A stretch of 64,000 nt of DNA. It comes from Hanstruepera marina. GTDB lineage: Bacteria; Bacteroidota; Bacteroidia; Flavobacteriales; Flavobacteriaceae. How positions within the stretch are numbered: position 1 is the first letter of the stretch; the number at the start of each line of letters is the position of its first letter. Below, one piece after another: positions 20,345 to 29,220 of the stretch. The notes beneath the pieces were generated by a model. That model saw only the letters and a program-made list of their open reading frames with translations. It was not told where the DNA came from and searched no databases. The position numbers were made by a program, and so were the translations under genes. The stretch is taken from NCBI RefSeq assembly GCF_019880635.1, contig NZ_JAINVX010000001.1, forward strand, positions 1,344,001 to 1,408,000. Reading direction: 5' to 3'.

Positions 20345-20380
20345 CAAAAAAAGCCTTTCAATAGTGAAAGGCTTTTTTTG
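20345..20380. terminator. Bidirectional rho-independent terminator
   Basis: A-run, stem AAGCCTTTCA, loop atag, stem TGAAAGGCTT, then a T-run. It lies between the convergent rhomboid and TlpA-like genes and can end both transcripts. Confidence 0.88.
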
Positions 20381-20396
20381 TTTGTTGTTATTATAC

Positions 20397-21518
20397 TTAA
20401 TCTAGTAATTCAGATATTTTTTGTTCCAAAGCAGGACCTCTTAAATTTTTGGCTACTATTTTACCGTTTTCATCAAGAATAAATGTAGCGGGTATAGAGT
20501 TTATATTATACAATTTAGCGATTGGGTCGTTAAAATATTGTAGGCTAGACACATGATGCCAATTTAGGCTATCAGTTTCTATGGCTTTCATCCAGGCTTC
20601 TTTAGGGTTGTTTTGTCTTTTATTGCCGTCTAAAGAAATCCCTATAATTTCTAGACCTTTTTCATGATACTTATTGTAAACCTTAACTACATTAGGATTT
20701 TCTTTTCTGCATGGCCCACACCACGACGCCCAAAAATCTACAATAGTAACTTTACCTTTTATGTTGTTTAAAGCAATGGTTTCACCTTCAGGTGTTGTTC
20801 CAGAAAATTCAGGAGCCGTACTACCTATTTCAGTGGCCATCGTAACATCAACAATACGTTTTATTTCCTTACCAGCACGTGTGTCTTTTATATTTTGGGT
20901 AAACCCGCTGTAAATTTCTTCGGCTTCATTTGCTGTTACAACTTTAGCATTTAAAAAATCTTCCAACATTATGGCACTTATTGCAGCATCATTGTATTTT
21001 TTTATGTTTTCAATACTGTTTTGGTTATTAACTTTTACTAGGCTATCATATTTTCTTCTAATTTGTTGCATGGTTTGCATATCGTTATTGGCTTGTGCTT
21101 CTCTAAATTGCTGGCCTAGTTTAGCATTTTGATCTCGTAATGGCTTTGCAAAATCTTGATAGATTTTAAAAATGTCATTTTCTTTACTTCCAGTAACAAT
21201 AGAATGTGCAATGGTGTCTTTATTGAATTCAATATTCATGGTTTCATTCTCAACAATCAAAGGAAACGAACCTTTATAATTGTCTATAAAAATATAATAC
21301 AAGTCAGGCGATTCCACAGAGCCTTTGAGTTCTAATTTTCCATTGGTTATTATTGTGGAGTCGATAGTTACAGTTTTTACTCTGTCAAGTTTTACTAGCT
21401 TAATTTTTCTACCACTGTAAAAAGAATCTATTTTCCCTTTTATAAGAAAACTGTCGTTTTCTTTTACGCAAGACATTGTAAGGAGTACTAAAGCTGCAAC
21501 TAAAATTTGTTTAATCAT
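20397..21518 (-). CDS. TlpA-like thioredoxin with DUF4369 domain
   Basis: 373 residues. A lipoprotein signal (about 1-17, LTMSCVK) points to an outer-membrane or periplasmic lipoprotein. The DUF4369 domain covers about residues 25-115; a helical, charged linker (about 130-180) follows; the C-terminal thioredoxin fold (about 235-372) has the redox motif WCGPC. It probably reduces disulfides or supports haem/cytochrome assembly outside the cytoplasm. Minus-strand -7 element TATATTTG lies 20 bp upstream of the start. Confidence 0.92.
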   Translation of the reverse strand: MIKQILVAALVLLTMSCVKENDSFLIKGKIDSFYSGRKIKLVKLDRVKTVTIDSTIITNGKLELKGSVESPDLYYIFIDNYKGSFPLIVENETMNIEFNKDTIAHSIVTGSKENDIFKIYQDFAKPLRDQNAKLGQQFREAQANNDMQTMQQIRRKYDSLVKVNNQNSIENIKKYNDAAISAIMLEDFLNAKVVTANEAEEIYSGFTQNIKDTRAGKEIKRIVDVTMATEIGSTAPEFSGTTPEGETIALNNIKGKVTIVDFWASWCGPCRKENPNVVKVYNKYHEKGLEIIGISLDGNKRQNNPKEAWMKAIETDSLNWHHVSSLQYFNDPIAKLYNINSIPATFILDENGKIVAKNLRGPALEQKISELLD

Positions 21519-21537
21519 GTTTTTTGTTTTAGAAGTG

Positions 21538-21545
21538 CAAATATA
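21538..21545 (-). promoter_or_regulatory. -7 promoter element of the TlpA-like gene
   Basis: TATATTTG on the minus strand, 20 bp before the ATG at 21518. Confidence 0.4.
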
Positions 21546-21615
21546 ACAGATAAAACAGATACTTGCTGTTAAGAATTACCTAATATCGGTTTAACCTAAA
21601 GTGCGTTCTATTTAC

Positions 21616-21623
21616 TATTTTTG
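21616..21623 (+). promoter_or_regulatory. -7 promoter element of mnmE
   Basis: TATTTTTG matches TAnnTTTG but lies only 4 bp before the ATG at 21628. If real, the transcript would start at or next to the start codon, i.e. nearly leaderless. An upstream GTG at 21601 would place this element inside the gene and is therefore less likely as the start. Confidence 0.35.
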
Positions 21624-21627
21624 TGAT

Positions 21628-23040
21628 ATGATTCAAAACGATACTATTATTGCATTGGCTACTCCGTCTGGTGCTGGTGCTATTGCTGTTTTACGATTAT
21701 CTGGTAAAGATGCTATCAGTAGGGTTTCGGACTGTTTTAAGTCAGTTACCGATGGTAAACAATTACGTGACCAGAAGACCCATACCATACACTTGGGGCA
21801 TATAGAGGATGCGAATCGGGTAATTGATGAGGTTTTGGTATCAGTGTTTAAGAATCCCAATTCGTATACTGGTGAGAATGTCGTAGAAATTAGCTGCCAC
21901 GGTTCACCATATATTCAGCAAGAGATTATTCAACTGTTCCTGCGTAAAGGTTGCAGAATGGCAGATGCTGGTGAGTTTACCTTACGAGCCTTTTTAAATG
22001 GAAAATTGGATTTAAGTCAAGCTGAAGCAGTTGCTGATCTCATTGCCAGTGATAATGAAGCTTCCCATCAAATAGCCATGCAACAGATGCGTGGTGGTTT
22101 TTCTTCTGAAATAGCCAAACTTCGCGAGGAACTCTTAAATTTTGCCTCCTTGATTGAATTGGAATTGGATTTTGCTGAAGAGGATGTGGAGTTTGCTGAT
22201 AGAACACAATTTAAAACCTTAATTGACCGGATTACGTTTGTATTGAAGCGTTTAATAGACTCGTTTGCGGTTGGTAATGTGATAAAAAATGGTATTCCAG
22301 TGGCTATTGTTGGTGAGCCTAATGTAGGGAAATCAACACTTTTGAATGCGCTGCTGAATGAAGAGCGCGCCATTGTTTCGGAAATAGCAGGAACTACACG
22401 TGATACCATAGAGGATGAGATTTCCATAGGCGGTATAGGTTTTCGGTTTATAGATACTGCTGGCATTCGGGAAACCCAGGATGTTGTAGAAAGCATTGGT
22501 ATTAAAAAGACTTTTGAGAAAATAGAGCAATCGCAAGTCACCATTTATTTGTTTGATGCCCCTTCAGTCCTTCGGACAGCTTCCCCAAAAGGGAAGCAAT
22601 TTGAAGCTTTAAAAAATGAAATCTGGCAAATAAAAAATAAATATCCGCAAAAACCTTTACTCATAATAGCTAATAAGATAGATAAACTGGATGACGCGCA
22701 ATTAGCATCCTTACAAGCGGCCATTCCAGAGGTAAAACCATTATCGGCTAAAACAGGGTTTGGTGTGGAGCAATTAACCAATGCGCTATTGAATTTGATT
22801 AATACGGGTGCGCTTCGTAATAATGAAACTATTGTTACCAATACCAGACACTATGATGCTTTGCTTAAAGCTTTTGAAGAGATACAAAAAGTGAAGCATG
22901 GTTTGGATTCTGGACTATCAAGTGACTTAATGGCTATAGATGTCCGTGAGGCCTTGTATTACTTTGGGCTTATAACAGGCGAAGTTACCAATGACGATCT
23001 TTTGGGTAATATTTTTGCCAACTTTTGTATCGGGAAGTAA
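21628..23040 (+). CDS. mnmE: tRNA modification GTPase MnmE
   Basis: 470 residues from the ATG at 21628. With MnmG it installs the carboxymethylaminomethyl group on wobble U34 of some tRNAs. The N-terminal folate-binding domain spans about 1-120; the G domain has GEPNVGKST, GTTRDT, DTAG and NKID; the C-terminus ends CIGK, with the functional Cys. The last 16 bases of the gene, including the stop codon, are the attachment site of the genomic island that follows. The copy on the mnmE side keeps the gene intact. Confidence 0.97.
   Translation: MIQNDTIIALATPSGAGAIAVLRLSGKDAISRVSDCFKSVTDGKQLRDQKTHTIHLGHIEDANRVIDEVLVSVFKNPNSYTGENVVEISCHGSPYIQQEIIQLFLRKGCRMADAGEFTLRAFLNGKLDLSQAEAVADLIASDNEASHQIAMQQMRGGFSSEIAKLREELLNFASLIELELDFAEEDVEFADRTQFKTLIDRITFVLKRLIDSFAVGNVIKNGIPVAIVGEPNVGKSTLLNALLNEERAIVSEIAGTTRDTIEDEISIGGIGFRFIDTAGIRETQDVVESIGIKKTFEKIEQSQVTIYLFDAPSVLRTASPKGKQFEALKNEIWQIKNKYPQKPLLIIANKIDKLDDAQLASLQAAIPEVKPLSAKTGFGVEQLTNALLNLINTGALRNNETIVTNTRHYDALLKAFEEIQKVKHGLDSGLSSDLMAIDVREALYYFGLITGEVTNDDLLGNIFANFCIGK
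23025..23040 (+). repeat. attL core (16-bp direct repeat)
   Basis: TTGTATCGGGAAGTAA, the last 16 bases of mnmE (Cys-Ile-Gly-Lys-stop region). Identical to 53314-53329. The flanking bases differ on both sides (t/a before, c/t after), so the repeat is exactly 16 bp. Confidence 0.93.
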
Positions 23041-23165
23041 CTTACTTTCTTTTATTTGCTAATGTATTGATTTTATTGATTTTACGAGTTTTTTATCTTC
23101 TCTTTTTGTTGCTTTTTTGCTCTTTTTTAACTAAATTTGTTGTATATCTGTTGCCTTAAATACGG

Positions 23166-23179
23166 ATTTGTTGCCCAAA
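23166..23179 (+). repeat. Candidate integrase arm site, left end
   Basis: ATTTGTTGCCCAAA, identical to 53264-53277 near the right end. It lies 126 bp inside attL. Related TGTTGCC words occur just upstream (around 23149). Arm-type binding for the tyrosine recombinase is inferred from position. Confidence 0.45.
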
Positions 23180-23208
23180 TCTGTTGGCTAAAAGATTGGC
23201 GAAATGAT

Positions 23209-23255
23209 GCACCATATTGCCCCACGTTGCACCATAACGCTACATAAAGCACCAT
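23209..23255 (+). repeat. Three GCACCAT repeats at exact 20-bp spacing
   Basis: GCACCAT begins at 23209, 23229 and 23249, i.e. every 20 bp (about two helical turns). The array lies directly before the excisionase-like start at 23258. Candidate binding sites for Xis or Int, or an operator for the xis-int unit. Confidence 0.5.
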
Positions 23256-23257
23256 TT

Positions 23258-23623
23258 ATGAGCAGTAATTTATACATCCCAAAAACCTGTAAACATTGCG
23301 GTAATGCTTTTACAGCACGTACAACAGTAACTAAATACTGTGGTGATACTTGTGCTAAAAAAGCCTATAAGGCACGTAAGCGTAAAGAAAAAGTACAAGC
23401 TACTCTTACAAAGGATATGCAGCAGCAAAAAGAAGCTGTTCAAGTTCCAAACCTCAACACGGTAAATAATAAAGATTTTTTAAGCGTTACTGAAGCCTCA
23501 CAATTAATTGGTGTTAGTAGATGGACCATTCAAAGAATGATTCAACAAGGACGTTTAAAAGCAGTCCCTTTTGGAAGAAAACGTATTGTAGCCAGATGGC
23601 AAATAGAAAACCTCTTTAATTAG
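23258..23623 (+). CDS. Excisionase-like HTH protein with N-terminal zinc finger
   Basis: 121 residues from the ATG at 23258; an ATG at 23204 would add 18 residues but would overlap the GCACCAT repeats. The N-terminus has a CxxC...CxxxC pattern (CKHCGNAF, then YCGDTCAKKAYKARKRK), a small zinc finger with a basic tail. The C-terminal 50 residues are a MerR/Xis-type helix-turn-helix: SVTEASQLIGVSRWTIQRMI with a wing ending RWQIENLF. It probably directs excision or regulates the recombinase gene 6 bp downstream. Confidence 0.82.
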   Translation: MSSNLYIPKTCKHCGNAFTARTTVTKYCGDTCAKKAYKARKRKEKVQATLTKDMQQQKEAVQVPNLNTVNNKDFLSVTEASQLIGVSRWTIQRMIQQGRLKAVPFGRKRIVARWQIENLFN

Positions 23624-23629
23624 CATCCT

Positions 23630-24724
23630 ATGAAAGTAACATTAAGACAACGCAAAAAGAATGATAAAATAAGTCTGTATTTAGATTACTATCATAAAGG
23701 AAAACGCAAAACCGAGTATTTGCGCTTATACCTTACACCTAATCCTAAAACTAAAACCGAAAGAGAGGTAAACAAGAAAACCAAGCAATTAGCAGAAACC
23801 ATTTGTGCACAACGCCAAATAGAAATACAAAATGGTATTTATGGCTTTCAGGATATAGAGAAATTAAAAGGAAGCTTTATTACTTATGTTACGGCTTTAG
23901 CTGAAAAGAAAAACACCAGCTCTGGCAACTACGGGAATTGGAACAGTATGCTAAAACATTTGAAAACCTTTTGTCCTACAGATGTAAGCTTTCAAGATTT
24001 GGATAAATCATTTGTTGAGCGTTTCAAAGAGTATTTAGATAAGGATGCTATGGCAAGAGCAGGTAAAAAATTGTCTCAAAATTCTAAATATTCGTACTAT
24101 GGTAAATTTTGTGCAGCTTTAAAGCAAGCGGTTAAGGATGGTATTTTAAAAGTCAATCCTGCTAATGGTGTAGATTATTTCAAACAAGGAGAACCTCAAC
24201 GAGAATTTTTAACGCTTGATGAATTACAAAAAGCAGTTAACACAGAATGTGAATTACCATTATTAAAAAATGCTTTTATATTTTCAGCCCTTACCGGATT
24301 GCGTTGGTCAGATATTGAAAAATTGGTATGGTCAGAAATCCAACACTCTAAAGAAATGGGTTATTACATACGTTTCAGACAAAAGAAAACCAAAGGTGCT
24401 GAAACATTACCAATTTCAGAACAGGCAAGAGAATTATTAGGTGAAGCAGGAAAACCCGAAGCAAAAGTTTTTGAAGGTTTACATTATAGTGCCTGGTCAA
24501 ACCTTAAATTACAACAATGGATGATGAAAGCAGGTATTATAAAAGATATAACATTTCATTGTGCGCGTCATACGTATGCTACTTTACAGTTAACTTTGGG
24601 TACAGATATTTACACAGTATCAAAATTATTAGGACATAAAGAATTGAGAACAACACAGATTTATGCAAAGGTAATTGATGATAAAAAGAAAGAAGCTGCT
24701 AACCGTATTCAATTAGATTTATAA
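23630..24724 (+). CDS. Tyrosine recombinase / integrase
   Basis: 364 residues. It has an N-terminal arm-binding part (VTLRQRKKNDKISLYLDYY), a core-binding SAM-like domain (about 85-185) and a catalytic domain (about 195-364). Catalytic residues are visible: Arg in TGLRWSD, Lys in KKTKGAETLPI, HxxR in HCARHTYATL, His in LLGHKELRTTQ and the nucleophile Tyr in QIYAKV. It should integrate and excise the island at the 3' end of mnmE. The stop overlaps the next start (TAATG). Transcription runs away from attL. Confidence 0.95.
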   Translation: MKVTLRQRKKNDKISLYLDYYHKGKRKTEYLRLYLTPNPKTKTEREVNKKTKQLAETICAQRQIEIQNGIYGFQDIEKLKGSFITYVTALAEKKNTSSGNYGNWNSMLKHLKTFCPTDVSFQDLDKSFVERFKEYLDKDAMARAGKKLSQNSKYSYYGKFCAALKQAVKDGILKVNPANGVDYFKQGEPQREFLTLDELQKAVNTECELPLLKNAFIFSALTGLRWSDIEKLVWSEIQHSKEMGYYIRFRQKKTKGAETLPISEQARELLGEAGKPEAKVFEGLHYSAWSNLKLQQWMMKAGIIKDITFHCARHTYATLQLTLGTDIYTVSKLLGHKELRTTQIYAKVIDDKKKEAANRIQLDL

Positions 24725-25674
24725 TGAAAGGAAATGTATTTGCAAGTTTGGTATCGATTACCAACGGTTTACATAGAGACAATAGATCAGAAAGAGAGTT
24801 TAATGTTCTGAACTCTGAATTAAAGGAAACACCAAAAGCTTATAATACGGTTTTTAAAGTAAACTTTAAAAGACCTCTAAACAGTAAAAAAGAATATTAC
24901 TTATAGCTGATTTCAAATGATACTGAAACCGAATTAGCAACATTAAAATCCCAATTCCCAAAAGATGCTACGGAACCCGAAAACAAGTATAACTATACCG
25001 TACAATTTAATAAGTTCAATAAGTATTTAAAGGATATTGCCACCTACATTAAAAAGCAGTCTATAAGTAACAATTTAGGCAATGACACCGATTATATCAT
25101 CAATTACTTAAAAGTATCTGCAATTCGCTTATACATTGAACTACAAGAGCAATACGGACAATTTTCAGAATCTGCATTATTCTCAATTCAAGAAATAGCA
25201 GAAAAGTACTTTAACGATATTGATTTTGATACTTCAGTATTTCTAAAATTAGAAACTGATAAAAAAGAGGTGGTTAAAAAGCTATCTAAAACAACGAGTA
25301 AGCCTAAAACCTCATTTGGTTATAAAAATAGAGATACTTCAAAATTACTTCCAGTTATAAAGCAATTACATTTTAGGATTGAACTATTAGACAATAGAAC
25401 TACCCCTGAACAATTGGAAAAACTGTTATTAGCAGAAAACTTCAATAATATAGATTACAAGATTTACCTGCAATGTGAAACAACACAATTTAGCTATGTA
25501 GTTAAAGAATTGAAATCTTATTTCCATAATTTGAAACCAACAACTATAGAGCGTTCAGGAAAATTTATAACTAAAACTGGAGCAGCTTTAAGAGCAGGAA
25601 ATTTATACAAAAACAAGATTGATAGCCCGAAAGAAAAGGAAGAAATCGATAAAACAATCCAACAACTGCAATAA
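24724..25674 (+). pseudogene. Island-encoded hypothetical gene with an in-frame TAG
   Basis: The reading frame starting at 24724 is open to 25674 except for one TAG at 24904-24906. Codon 61 is the stop; the same frame then continues for 256 codons. Joined, the protein would have about 317 residues with no signal peptide or membrane segment and a charged, helical C-terminal half. It is coupled to the integrase by a TAATG overlap. I do not recognise a domain; genes of this kind commonly sit between integrase and HTH genes in Bacteroidota elements. A nonsense mutation is the simplest reading. Restart at GTG 25270 would give a 134-residue fragment, and readthrough cannot be excluded. Confidence 0.72.
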
Positions 25675-25676
25675 AA

Positions 25677-25707
25677 AACAGTAAGATTAGTAAGAAATCT
25701 TACTGTT
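25677..25707 (+). terminator. Perfect 12-bp hairpin after the interrupted gene
   Basis: AACAGTAAGATT, 7-nt loop, AATCTTACTGTT, starting 3 bp after the stop at 25674. No long T-run follows (gtcttaccctcatttt), so it may be a weak terminator or an RNA-stabilising hairpin. Confidence 0.55.
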
Positions 25708-25768
25708 GTCTTACCCTCATTTTACACTCTTACTAAAATCCGATAGCCAATTTTAAACCTTTGTCCTG

Positions 25769-25804
25769 TTCTTGAAAACCAAGAATGACATTTGGCCAGA
25801 TGTC
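25769..25804 (+). promoter_or_regulatory. Two palindromes upstream of the paired HTH genes
   Basis: TTCTTG-N5-CAAGAA (25769-25785) and the 18-bp dyad GACATTTGGCCAGATGTC (25787-25804, one mismatched pair) lie 27-62 bp before the HTH gene at 25831. This placement suits an autoregulatory operator; the binding protein is not known. Confidence 0.45.
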
Positions 25805-25830
25805 CATTTCTATTTTAAAATTAATTAGTT

Positions 25831-26130
25831 ATGGACGAAATATTAGAACGTCTTAAAATTATCGAAGCACACGTTTTAGACAGAAACATTATTGTTAAAA
25901 ACGTATTGAGCTTTAACGAAGCCTGTAAATTTTTGGAATTGTCACAATCCCATTTATACAAGCTTACGAGTACCGGAACCATTCCACATTACAAACCGAA
26001 TGGTAAGAAGATTTATTTCAACAGAGCAGAATTAGAACAATGGTTATTGAGTAACCGTGTTGATTCACAAGATGAAATCGAACAACGAGCTGCCGATTAC
26101 TTAATTAAGAAAGGAGCGGTGAAGTTATGA
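25831..26130 (+). CDS. Small HTH (excisionase-family) DNA-binding protein
   Basis: 99 residues. A short N-terminal coiled segment (EILERLKIIEAHV) is followed by a MerR-like winged helix-turn-helix: SFNEACKFLELSQSHLYKL, wing IPHYKPNGKKIYFNRAELEQWL. Such proteins sit upstream of the replication/primase genes in Bacteroidota integrative elements and act as excision or replication-control factors. Its stop overlaps the next start by 4 bp. Confidence 0.85.
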   Translation: MDEILERLKIIEAHVLDRNIIVKNVLSFNEACKFLELSQSHLYKLTSTGTIPHYKPNGKKIYFNRAELEQWLLSNRVDSQDEIEQRAADYLIKKGAVKL

Positions 26131-26423
26131 CTGAAATAATCGATTTACTCTTGGCGCTCTCACAAGAAATAAAGGACTTAAAAGCACGTATCGAGTTGTT
26201 ACGACATTCGAGAGCAGAAGTGTTGAAAGATTCGTGGATAGACAATCAAGACGTATTGCAGACCTTACACATAAGTAAGCGAACCTTACAGACCTTTAGA
26301 GATAACGGTACACTGCCTTATAGCAAAGTAAAGGGTAAGTTTTATTATAAGGTGTCCGATGTAGAGCAGTTGCTTCAAGATAACTACTACAACCATAATT
26401 TCAAAAGAGATGGAAGTAAGTAG
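26127..26423 (+). CDS. Second small HTH DNA-binding protein
   Basis: 98 residues. An N-terminal helix (DLLLALSQEIKDLKARIELL) leads into an HTH_17-type domain (DVLQTLHISKRTLQTFRDNG, wing LPYSKVKGKFYYKVSDVEQLL). It is a diverged neighbour of the gene at 25831, with overlapping stop and start, and its 3' end overlaps the primase-like gene by 14 bp. The pair probably acts together on one regulatory region. Confidence 0.83.
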   Translation: MTEIIDLLLALSQEIKDLKARIELLRHSRAEVLKDSWIDNQDVLQTLHISKRTLQTFRDNGTLPYSKVKGKFYYKVSDVEQLLQDNYYNHNFKRDGSK

Positions 26424-27318
26424 AGAGGCAATTTTAGACAAAACACATTACGGCTTAAAAATTTATGCCTACGTGTTAAGACAGTATTATCCTGAAACAA
26501 CAGTCCTTTCTGTAAAAGGAAGGGACTGCGGGATAACCCGAAACCCTTTTAATGGTGGTAAAGAAACCTTACGGATTCATATTGATGGTGTAATAGCAAC
26601 ACATCGAGACACAGAGCTAAAGACCTTTAGCGGTGATGTGTTCGATTTTGCGCAATACCATTTTAGAATAACCGATGAAGAAGAATTGTTGCTCAAGATT
26701 AACCAAGAGTTGCATCTCAATTTAGAAGTAAAGGAAAAAGATGAATTAGATTGGTTGAATGGTCCAGACGATACCTGGTATGCTTACTGTAGCTTTTTCA
26801 AATCCCCAGTCCGCAATGTGTTTCCTTCGGAAACCTTGCGATTACATCAAGTATTTGCATTAATCACAAGTGATAAATACAAAAAGATTACTGAAGATTT
26901 AAGGGTAATAACCGATGTAAAAGAAGCACGTAAATTCAAAGCTAATCGCTTTGATTACGTCACTTTTTCAGGAGCATTTGAAAAGCGTAATGATAGCAAT
27001 TTGTTACAGCATTCCAATCTATTAACTATTGATTTTGACCATTTAGAAAACTTACAAGAGTTAAAAGCACAATTACTAAACGATGAATATTTTGAAACCG
27101 AAATGCTATTTACATCACCATCTGGTGATGGCCTAAAATGGATTATCAGAATAGATGTTTCAGAAGTAACACATTCAGAGTATTTCACGGCAGTAGCCAA
27201 TTATATTAAGCATACCTATAACATTGAGGTTGACCAGTCAGGTAAAGACGTTTCCAGAGCGTGTTTTTTACCATACGACCCAACAGCCTTTTTACATAAA
27301 AGACACCAAGCATTATGA
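26410..27318 (+). CDS. BT4734/VirE-N-type primase-like protein
   Basis: 302 residues, cytoplasmic. The first 110 residues (LSVKGRDCGITRNPFNGG, then FSGDVFDFAQYHF) resemble a primase zinc-binding module that has lost its cysteines. Residues about 125-300 are a BT4734-like (VirE N-terminal) domain with primase-polymerase features: LLTIDFDHL (acidic metal motif), SPSGDGLK and SRACFLPYDP. It probably primes replication of the excised element together with the next gene, which it overlaps by 4 bp. Confidence 0.8.
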   Translation: MEVSREAILDKTHYGLKIYAYVLRQYYPETTVLSVKGRDCGITRNPFNGGKETLRIHIDGVIATHRDTELKTFSGDVFDFAQYHFRITDEEELLLKINQELHLNLEVKEKDELDWLNGPDDTWYAYCSFFKSPVRNVFPSETLRLHQVFALITSDKYKKITEDLRVITDVKEARKFKANRFDYVTFSGAFEKRNDSNLLQHSNLLTIDFDHLENLQELKAQLLNDEYFETEMLFTSPSGDGLKWIIRIDVSEVTHSEYFTAVANYIKHTYNIEVDQSGKDVSRACFLPYDPTAFLHKRHQAL

Positions 27319-29069
27319 CTAAAATATTTAATCCAAAAGAATGGTTGGAAGTTCCAGAAGAACAACCGCAACCAATAAGCAACAACGCAACAACTAATGT
27401 TGTTGCTGTTGCTGATAACGACATTGGAACCTATATTTCTACAATTGAGCAATCAGGTATAGACATCACGGGAAATTATACCAATTGGAGAGATTTAGGC
27501 TTTGCTTTAGCTGAAGAATATGGAGAAACAGGAAGAGACTATTTCCACCGTATAAGCAAAAACTATGTAGGTTATGATTCAAAAGAATGTGATGAGCAAT
27601 TCAATAATTGTCTAAATGCTAAAGGGCACGGTATTACCATTGCTACTTTTTACCATTATGCGCATCAGGCAGGTATAAAACCAATGAAGCAACAACACAA
27701 CAACGAGGTTGCAACAAATGTTGCAACTGTTGTTGATGTTCCAGAACAAGCAATGCCAACAATACCGGATAAGGTATTTAATACCTTACCGCAGTTTTTA
27801 CAACAAGTTGTAAATCCTGCAAGTAGTAAAGAGGAAAAGGACATTTTGTTGTTAGGAGCTTTAACCGCCTTTAGTGCCTGTTTTCCTAAACTTTTTGGTA
27901 TCTACGACCAACGTAAAGTGTTTGCCAATTTATATCTTTTTGTAACTGCACCTGCATCTGCAGGTAAAGGCAGACTCAACCAAATTAAAAATTTGGTAGA
28001 TCGTGTTCATAAATTAAAACGTGAGCAAGCCAAAGTATTAAAGCAACAATTTAATACAGAAATGGCAACCTATAATATGAACAAGGGTAAAGATGAAAAC
28101 TTGGAGAAACCCGGTAAACCACCTGAAAGAATGTTGTTTATACCTGCCAACAATAGTGTTACTGGTGTCTATCAATTAATTTCTGATAATGAAGGCAAGG
28201 GACTAATCTTTGAAACCGAAGGCGATACATTAGCACAAGCATTTAAAAGCGATTACGGTAATTATAGCGATGGTTTTCGGAAAGCGTTTCATCACGAAAC
28301 CATTAGCTATTATCGCAGAACCGACAGAGAATATGTAGATATTGAAAAACCGTGTTTATCTACAGTGTTGTCAGGAACACCCAAGCAAGTAGCTACCTTA
28401 ATCCCGAATGCCGAAAATGGTTTGTTCAGTCGTTTTATGTTCTACTATATGAATATAAAACCCACTTGGAAAAACGTATTTTCAAGCAATAACAATGTGG
28501 GTTTAGATGATTACTATTCGCAATTAGGAAACGAGTTTTTAGGCTTATATAAAACATTAAAGAATAATCCAGAAATTGAAGTAAGGCTATCAATACCTCA
28601 ACAACAGCAATTCAATACATTTTTTGAATCCTTACAAACCAAATACATCAACTTACAGCCAGAAGAATACATTGCAACAATAAGACGTTTAGGTTTAATT
28701 GCGTTTCGTGTTATTATGCTATTCACAGCATTTCGTATTATGGAGGATGGTGATGTGAATCAAGTAAAAGAATGTGAGGATGTCGATTTCCAAAATGCGC
28801 TAACTATTATTTCTATTTTAGTAAAGCATAGTAGTAAAGTGTTTAATGATTTACCTATTGAGCAAAAAACGGTAAAACGCCTGAATCGTAAAGAACGCTT
28901 TTTAGAGAGTTTACCAAAACAGTTTGATAGACAAGATTATTTAGATTTAGCAACCAAACAAAACATTCCACATAAAACAGCAGAAGGTTACATTACAAAG
29001 TTTGTTGATGCAGGGTTAATACATAGAGAAGCTCATAATAACTATTCAAATCCTGCAAAATCATTATAA
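27315..29069 (+). CDS. PriCT-2 / DUF3987 replication-type ATPase
   Basis: 584 residues. After an N-terminal linker, residues about 38-120 match a primase C-terminal domain (NWRDLGFALAEEYGE, then GITIATFYHYAHQAG). Residues about 150-540 are a DUF3987 domain with a P-loop-like APASAGKG near residue 215. With the preceding primase-like protein it forms the usual replication pair of Bacteroidota integrative elements. In conjugative relatives mobilisation genes often follow; here a defence-type operon takes that place. Confidence 0.83.
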   Translation: MTKIFNPKEWLEVPEEQPQPISNNATTNVVAVADNDIGTYISTIEQSGIDITGNYTNWRDLGFALAEEYGETGRDYFHRISKNYVGYDSKECDEQFNNCLNAKGHGITIATFYHYAHQAGIKPMKQQHNNEVATNVATVVDVPEQAMPTIPDKVFNTLPQFLQQVVNPASSKEEKDILLLGALTAFSACFPKLFGIYDQRKVFANLYLFVTAPASAGKGRLNQIKNLVDRVHKLKREQAKVLKQQFNTEMATYNMNKGKDENLEKPGKPPERMLFIPANNSVTGVYQLISDNEGKGLIFETEGDTLAQAFKSDYGNYSDGFRKAFHHETISYYRRTDREYVDIEKPCLSTVLSGTPKQVATLIPNAENGLFSRFMFYYMNIKPTWKNVFSSNNNVGLDDYYSQLGNEFLGLYKTLKNNPEIEVRLSIPQQQQFNTFFESLQTKYINLQPEEYIATIRRLGLIAFRVIMLFTAFRIMEDGDVNQVKECEDVDFQNALTIISILVKHSSKVFNDLPIEQKTVKRLNRKERFLESLPKQFDRQDYLDLATKQNIPHKTAEGYITKFVDAGLIHREAHNNYSNPAKSL

Positions 29070-29184
29070 GGAAATTGAGGAAATAAAGGAATTAACGTAT
29101 GTGTTCCCTTAAATCCTTAACTTCTTCACTTTCTGTTAATAACTGTTTATATCTTTTTGGTTTCCTTTAGCTTCCTTTTCTTAA

Positions 29185-29210
29185 ATTAGACAAAATCTGA
29201 CAAGTCTAAT
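29185..29210 (+). promoter_or_regulatory. Inverted repeat operator candidate before the XRE gene
   Basis: ATTAGAC, 12-bp spacer, GTCTAAT: a perfect 7-bp dyad ending 10 bp before the XRE start at 29221. Typical position for autorepression by an XRE controller. Confidence 0.5.
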
Positions 29211-29220
29211 AAATGCTATT

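Noticed and set aside
22068-22544. Minus-strand open frame of 158 codons
   Set aside because: It lies wholly inside the mnmE G domain and has Ser/Ile-rich shadow composition.
23205-23260. CRISPR-like array from the 20-bp GCACCAT period
   Set aside because: Just three 7-bp units with related, not unique, spacers and no cas genes.
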